Shown in pieces: positions 60,535 through 64,000 of a DNA stretch of 64,000 bases. A program made the position numbers and the translations under genes. This stretch comes from Brucella grignonensis (GTDB lineage: Bacteria; Pseudomonadota; Alphaproteobacteria; Rhizobiales; Rhizobiaceae), in NCBI RefSeq assembly GCF_002252505.1, contig NZ_NNRL01000163.1, positions 776,222-840,221 on the forward strand. The letters are read 5' to 3'. A model generated the notes under the pieces. That model ran no database searches. It saw only the letters and a list, made by a program, of their open reading frames with translations, and was not told where the DNA came from. Every line of letters begins with the position of its first letter. The stretch's first letter is position 1.

Positions 60535-60621
60535 TAGAGCGCCTCCAGTTAAGATGGAATCGTGAAGTCGATCTATCTCTTTGTTTTTACGTATTATTCT
60601 ACGGAAATCCGCTTCACGGTT
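60535..60621. repeat. Composite intergenic palindrome, reverse orientation
   Basis: TAGAGCGCCTCCAGTTAAG, then ATCTATCTCTTTGTTTTTACG and ACGGAAATCCGCTTCACGG. It has the same order as 9255. It lies between the DUF423 and aminotransferase genes. Confidence 0.65.
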
Positions 60622-61757
60622 TAGCCAGAATGACTCTCGGCGACATTCAAGGCTTTTCGGGCGTCCGCAAGTGCTTCGGGCAGTGCTGCTTCAAACATAT
60701 CCATCTGCTCATCGACACCAACGCTCACGCGGATACAGCGATCCAGCACCGGTGCGCCGGGTTTACGGACAAAAATATCACGCGCAATCAGACCATTGAG
60801 AATGGCAGTTGCGAAAGCTCCATCGTGCCTGCAATCAATGGTGACGAAGTTTGTCGCTGAGGGAATTGGTTTCAACCCATGGCGCGTTGCAACTGTTGCG
60901 ATTCGATCGCGTCCAGCATGGATTTTACAGACTACATCACGCAAATAATTCTGGTCTTTCAACGCCGCGATTGCTGCTGCTTGCGCAATCCGGTTGACGG
61001 CAAAATGATCGCGAACCTTGTCGAAAGACTTGATCGCGTCGGCGCAGCCCAGCACATAGCCAACGCGAATCCCTGCAAGTCCATAGGCCTTTGAGAAAGT
61101 GCGCATGCGCAGAATGTTCGGGCGATCCAGTTCAAAGGCTGGGAAGGCAGAAGCGGGGCCAGTCTCGCAATAGGCCTCATCGAGAATCAGCATCGTGGTT
61201 TCTGGAATGCGTTCAATAAACGCCTGAATATCTGACCCCTCATGCCAAGTCCCCATGGGATTATCTGGATTAGCGATGTAAAGCAGTGCCGGATTTTCCT
61301 CTCGCGCCTTTTCGATCAACGCGTCCAGATCGGGTTTATCCTGACGATATGGGACGGTCAGTAAGATTCCGCCGAAACCCGCGACGTGATAGTTGAAGGT
61401 CGGATAACCGCCAAGCGAATTGATGACCTTGTCGCCCTGCTGGACATACTGCCTCACCACAAGACCCAGCAATGCATCGACACCAGCCCCTGGCATGACA
61501 TTCTCAGCTTTTACATTGTGATGAGCCGCAATTGCATGACGCAGCGCATAGTTTTCCGGATCACCATACTTCCATACTTCGGAAGCCTCTTGTCGCATGG
61601 CTTCTATGACGGATGGAGCAGGCCCGAAACTGCTTTCATTGGCACCGATACGAGCTGAAAAAGGTTTGCCGCGCTGAAGTTCAAGCGTTTCCGGTCCAAC
61701 AAAAGGGACAGTGGAGGGGAGGCTTTCAACAAGCGGCGTGAGACGAGGCGATAGCAT
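60621..61757 (-). CDS. PLP-dependent aminotransferase (histidinol-phosphate aminotransferase-like)
   Basis: A 378-residue fold-type I aminotransferase with the HisC pattern. Seen are RIGANESSFGPAPSVIEAM, NPDNPMGTWHEG, LDEAYCETG and the PLP-binding Lys in RTFSKAYGLAGIRVGYV. The usual substrate would be histidinol phosphate or an aromatic amino acid, but it is not in a histidine operon here, so it may act on another 2-oxo acid. ATG 61757 is used; GGAAA lies upstream. The two closest genes are unrelated. Confidence 0.85.
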   Translation of the reverse strand: MLSPRLTPLVESLPSTVPFVGPETLELQRGKPFSARIGANESSFGPAPSVIEAMRQEASEVWKYGDPENYALRHAIAAHHNVKAENVMPGAGVDALLGLVVRQYVQQGDKVINSLGGYPTFNYHVAGFGGILLTVPYRQDKPDLDALIEKAREENPALLYIANPDNPMGTWHEGSDIQAFIERIPETTMLILDEAYCETGPASAFPAFELDRPNILRMRTFSKAYGLAGIRVGYVLGCADAIKSFDKVRDHFAVNRIAQAAAIAALKDQNYLRDVVCKIHAGRDRIATVATRHGLKPIPSATNFVTIDCRHDGAFATAILNGLIARDIFVRKPGAPVLDRCIRVSVGVDEQMDMFEAALPEALADARKALNVAESHSG

Positions 61758-62192
61758 AGTGTTTCCGGTCAACTTGGTCTGATGGGACCGAGAAGCAGAA
61801 TGTTAGCGGCGATGCGATCTCACCGATTGGTTCAGTGCCTCGGCACCCGATAAAGGATCAGACAGGCATAGCAACTTGTGACAATCCTTGCCACATCGCT
61901 TATTCGAAAATCATGATTATGTGCGTCGCCGGTTTCGTCGGTAGCAAATGCGAAAGCTGCTCACCGACATCAGTCTCAAAGATCAGATCATTTCTTGACT
62001 AAGTTGAATCATTAGAACTGCTCCAGTTCCTCGTCCTGTCCATGGATATTCCATCCTGTGCAGGAGTTAGAGCGTCCCGCAAATTCGGTGCGATTCCCGT
62101 TCTTATATCGATGATACATGAACATACAGCTCAGGTGCTTTGCTATTTGATTTCACGCATGTCTCGCGAAATCATGTCTTTGGGGAAATTGC
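61758..62192. other. Intergenic region between the aminotransferase and recombinase genes
   Basis: 435 bases without a supported gene. A 10-bp inverted repeat TGATTTCACG/CGCGAAATCA lies at 62148-62157 and 62165-62174, 19 bases from the recombinase stop. No tRNA or direct repeat typical of an attachment site is visible. Confidence 0.5.
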
Positions 62193-63119
62193 CTAGCGAA
62201 TCTCCAGCACTTTGACGCAGGAATCGAGATCATGCGTGGCAAGGTGGGCGTAACGCATTGTCATCTGCAAGGTTTGGTGGCCGAGCCACATCTGCACACG
62301 GCGTATATCTATGCCGCCACGAACGAGACGTGACGCACATGTATGGCGCAGAATATGCGGGACGACCTGATCATCAGTGCCAAGGCCGACTTCAATTTTC
62401 GCATCATTCCAAATCTGACGGAATCGTACCTGATTGAGCATAGAGAAGGGGCCTTTCAGCCGCTCATGCGCTATTTCGGTCGATTTTCGTGCGCGTTTAG
62501 TCAGTGGAACCGTTCGACTGCGGTTTGATTTGGTTAGCCAGAACGTAACACGATGCTCCTGGATGTCGTTCCAGGTGAGGCCGATAGCTTCACCAAGACG
62601 GCAGCCACTGTCGACGAGAAAAATGGATAGACGATAACTATCTTCGCAACGCGATCTAACGGCGGCAAACAGGCGTTTCTCTTCGTCATATTCGAGAAAA
62701 CGGATGCGCCCCGCACGCTCTTTCTGTCGGACAAACTCCGGCAGGCTGTAAACGTCCCCCATTTTGTGCGCCTTTCGCAGCAGCTTGCTCAGCGCAGCCA
62801 TCTTTCTGTTGATGGTTGCATTGCTGTTGCCACGTTCACGAAGCGAACCAATGACGGAGTCGAGCATTTCCTGATCGAAACCTGAAAAGCGAATGCCTTT
62901 CAAAATTTCGTCGATCTCACCAAGGAACGATTTCACATTATACTTGTGTGAGCCGTCATCCCAAAGGATGTTGATATACTTGCCCGCTAATTCGGCCAAA
63001 GAAAACTGCTCTACGAGCCGATGCTTCGGGCTTTTTACGGACGTATATTCAAGGTTGTAGTCGATAATCGGCGAATATCCTTCGCCTCTATCGATCCTCG
63101 TGCCCCCAACGACGATCAT
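62193..63119 (-). CDS. Tyrosine recombinase/integrase
   Basis: A 308-residue tyrosine recombinase. The catalytic residues are all present: Arg174 (SGCRLGEAIGLTW), Lys197 (WLTKSNR), His255 and Arg258 (HILRHTCASRL), His281 (WLGHQTLQMTM) and the nucleophile Tyr290 (MRYAHL). The N-terminal 130 residues contain a SAM-like core-binding domain (NATINRKMAALSKLLRKA). It resembles XerC/D and phage integrases, and is shorter than most island integrases. It has no neighbours that look like a mobile element. It lies 268 bases from the porin gene end, upstream side. ATG 63119 has GGGGG 7 bases upstream. Confidence 0.88.
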   Translation of the reverse strand: MIVVGGTRIDRGEGYSPIIDYNLEYTSVKSPKHRLVEQFSLAELAGKYINILWDDGSHKYNVKSFLGEIDEILKGIRFSGFDQEMLDSVIGSLRERGNSNATINRKMAALSKLLRKAHKMGDVYSLPEFVRQKERAGRIRFLEYDEEKRLFAAVRSRCEDSYRLSIFLVDSGCRLGEAIGLTWNDIQEHRVTFWLTKSNRSRTVPLTKRARKSTEIAHERLKGPFSMLNQVRFRQIWNDAKIEVGLGTDDQVVPHILRHTCASRLVRGGIDIRRVQMWLGHQTLQMTMRYAHLATHDLDSCVKVLEIR

Positions 63120-63277
63120 AGCATGTCCCCCATTTTTTTATGGGATGCATGCATAAAGAAATAATTCATCGAGTACAAGATAAGTGAGCTAACTTTATGT
63201 GGAGACATGTTTTGATCCTTTTAGAACCCGTCGCCCCCCATTTGTTCGTCCCCGCAACTCCCTCAATTCAAGTTCTG

Positions 63278-63322
63278 TCGAGATCCCCATCTCGAAAGAA
63301 CCAATATTCACGCTTTCGTGAA
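63278..63322. repeat. Two short hairpins between recombinase and porin terminator
   Basis: TCGAGAT/CCCC/ATCTCGA at 63278-63295 and TTCACG/CTTT/CGTGAA at 63307-63322. They are perfect, and with the terminator below form three hairpins in 88 bases. Confidence 0.65.
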
Positions 63323-63339
63323 CGCCTCCCCAAATGACT

Positions 63340-63365
63340 GACGCCAACGGTTTCCCGTTGGCGTC
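63340..63365 (-). terminator. Hairpin terminator of the porin gene
   Basis: GACGCCAACGG, TTTC loop, CCGTTGGCGTC: a perfect 11-bp stem 22 bases after the porin stop. The T run is weak, so it may act as a processing or stability hairpin. Confidence 0.65.
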
Positions 63366-63387
63366 CGATGCTTAAGCGCAGTTCTGA

Positions 63388-64000
63388 TTAGAACGAACGC
63401 TGGAAGCGGATCATGCCGCCGAACGCATCTTTGTTTTCGATAACGCCAGCCTGACGGAGTGGGTGATCGCTATCCCAGCGGGTGTAGTTGATTTCTGGCG
63501 TGATAGTGAAACCAGGTACCAGCTGATAAGCTACGTTTGCTGCGATTGCGGTCTTGCCCCAATCTTCGTAAGCGCCCTGAAGGTTGAAGGTTGCCTTGTC
63601 GGTAGCCTTGAACTTCGCGCCGCCCCAGACAGCCCAATCGCCGCCCCAGTTACCGTACATGCCGATGTCGTCTTCATAAGAAGAGTAGCCGCCCTGTACC
63701 CAGACCGAGAACTGTTCAGTGACGTTTACGTCCAAGCGAACCTTGCCGGCCCACTCTTCGAGCAGCGAGTCGTACGCTACTACGCCAGCGATCGAACCCC
63801 AGCCCTGAGCGAACTTCAGGCCGCCAACGACGTGTGGCATGTAGTCGTCAATTACGTTCGATTCAGAGAGATCGCCGTCATTGTCGAAGTCACCATGATC
63901 GATGTAGCTGCCGCCACCCTGTTCAAGCGACAGGATTGCCGAGAAGCCGTTGCCGCCAGTGAAGGTATAGCTGATCAGGTTGGTGCGGTAGACGCCAGCA
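63388..64000 (-). CDS. Omp2-like porin, 3' part only
   Basis: The C-terminal 203 residues of an outer-membrane porin whose 5' part lies outside the window. The frame is open from the right edge and includes [68 protein letters not shown] and the terminal aromatic residue in [11 protein letters not shown], required for outer-membrane insertion. This is the Omp2 family of Brucella, in which omp2a and omp2b are two neighbouring paralogues; only one is visible here. Its size and pattern fit a trimeric general porin. Confidence 0.9.
   Translation of the reverse strand, partial: AGVYRTNLISYTFTGGNGFSAILSLEQGGGSYIDHGDFDNDGDLSESNVIDDYMPHVVGGLKFAQGWGSIAGVVAYDSLLEEWAGKVRLDVNVTEQFSVWVQGGYSSYEDDIGMYGNWGGDWAVWGGAKFKATDKATFNLQGAYEDWGKTAIAANVAYQLVPGFTITPEINYTRWDSDHPLRQAGVIENKDAFGGMIRFQRSF

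Noticed and set aside
61758..62192. Attachment site for the recombinase
   Set aside because: Only a 10-bp inverted repeat is present; no tRNA 3' end or direct repeat was found inside the window.
63721..63740. GACGTTTACGTCC inside the porin gene as a further operator
   Set aside because: It lies within coding sequence, is not palindromic over the full length and encodes conserved porin residues.
1..64000. tRNA, rRNA, riboswitch or CRISPR array
   Set aside because: No TTCGA-type T-loop with matching acceptor stem, no conserved riboswitch core and no spaced direct repeats were seen by eye.

Overview
This window is chromosomal DNA of an alphaproteobacterium of the order Hyphomicrobiales, most likely Brucella or a close relative of the Ochrobactrum type. 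The evidence is a Brucella Omp2-like porin at the right edge, a FeuPQ system with an adjacent small secreted protein, a DivJ/PleC histidine kinase pair, the ccmIEFH (cycHJKL)-htrA-glnE-pleC order known from rhizobia and Brucella, and many copies of a two-part palindromic intergenic repeat typical of this family. Species assignment is inference; no rRNA or tRNA gene was seen.

Layout. 1-11.5 kb: housekeeping and cell-cycle genes: a DnaA domain-IV-like protein with a DUF6456 partner, an amidase, SufE, DUF5330, a DivJ-like kinase overlapping a peptidoglycan-binding protein, DUF1491, DUF2336, a DUF1254/DUF1214 pair and a class A penicillin-binding protein. 11.85-26.5 kb: a complete gene transfer agent (GTA)-type head-tail cluster in the Rhodobacter capsulatus GTA order (small and large terminase, portal, g3.5, protease, capsid, g6, g7, a small ORF, g8, tail tube, two chaperone-like proteins, a very short tape measure, g12-g15), ending in a holin-like membrane protein. 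No integrase, repressor or replication gene lies in it. 26.6-29.7 kb: feuN-like, feuP, feuQ and a lipoprotein. 29.8-46.2 kb: cytochrome c maturation genes, HtrA, an OmpR/HK pair, glnE, pleC and pepN. 46.2-63.1 kb: transporters, uracil-DNA glycosylase, ETF-ubiquinone oxidoreductase, AMP nucleosidase with two tiny membrane-protein genes upstream, GST, several small envelope or unknown proteins, an aminotransferase and a lone tyrosine recombinase. 63.4-64 kb: the 3' part of a porin gene.

How it works together. Much of the window concerns the envelope and its control: FeuPQ senses the periplasm, HtrA and a second OmpR-type system follow cytochrome c maturation, and DivJ and PleC would set DivK phosphorylation in opposite directions during asymmetric division. 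The GTA cluster is the outstanding accessory system. It looks intact, but it is broken up by hairpins: one in the leader, a Rho-independent terminator just after the capsid gene, and two inserted intergenic repeats.

About twelve copies of a composite palindrome are scattered through the intergenic spaces. Several supply the stop codon, and in one case the last dozen residues, of the preceding gene. A second, unrelated palindrome family occurs as a tandem pair near 46.4 kb.
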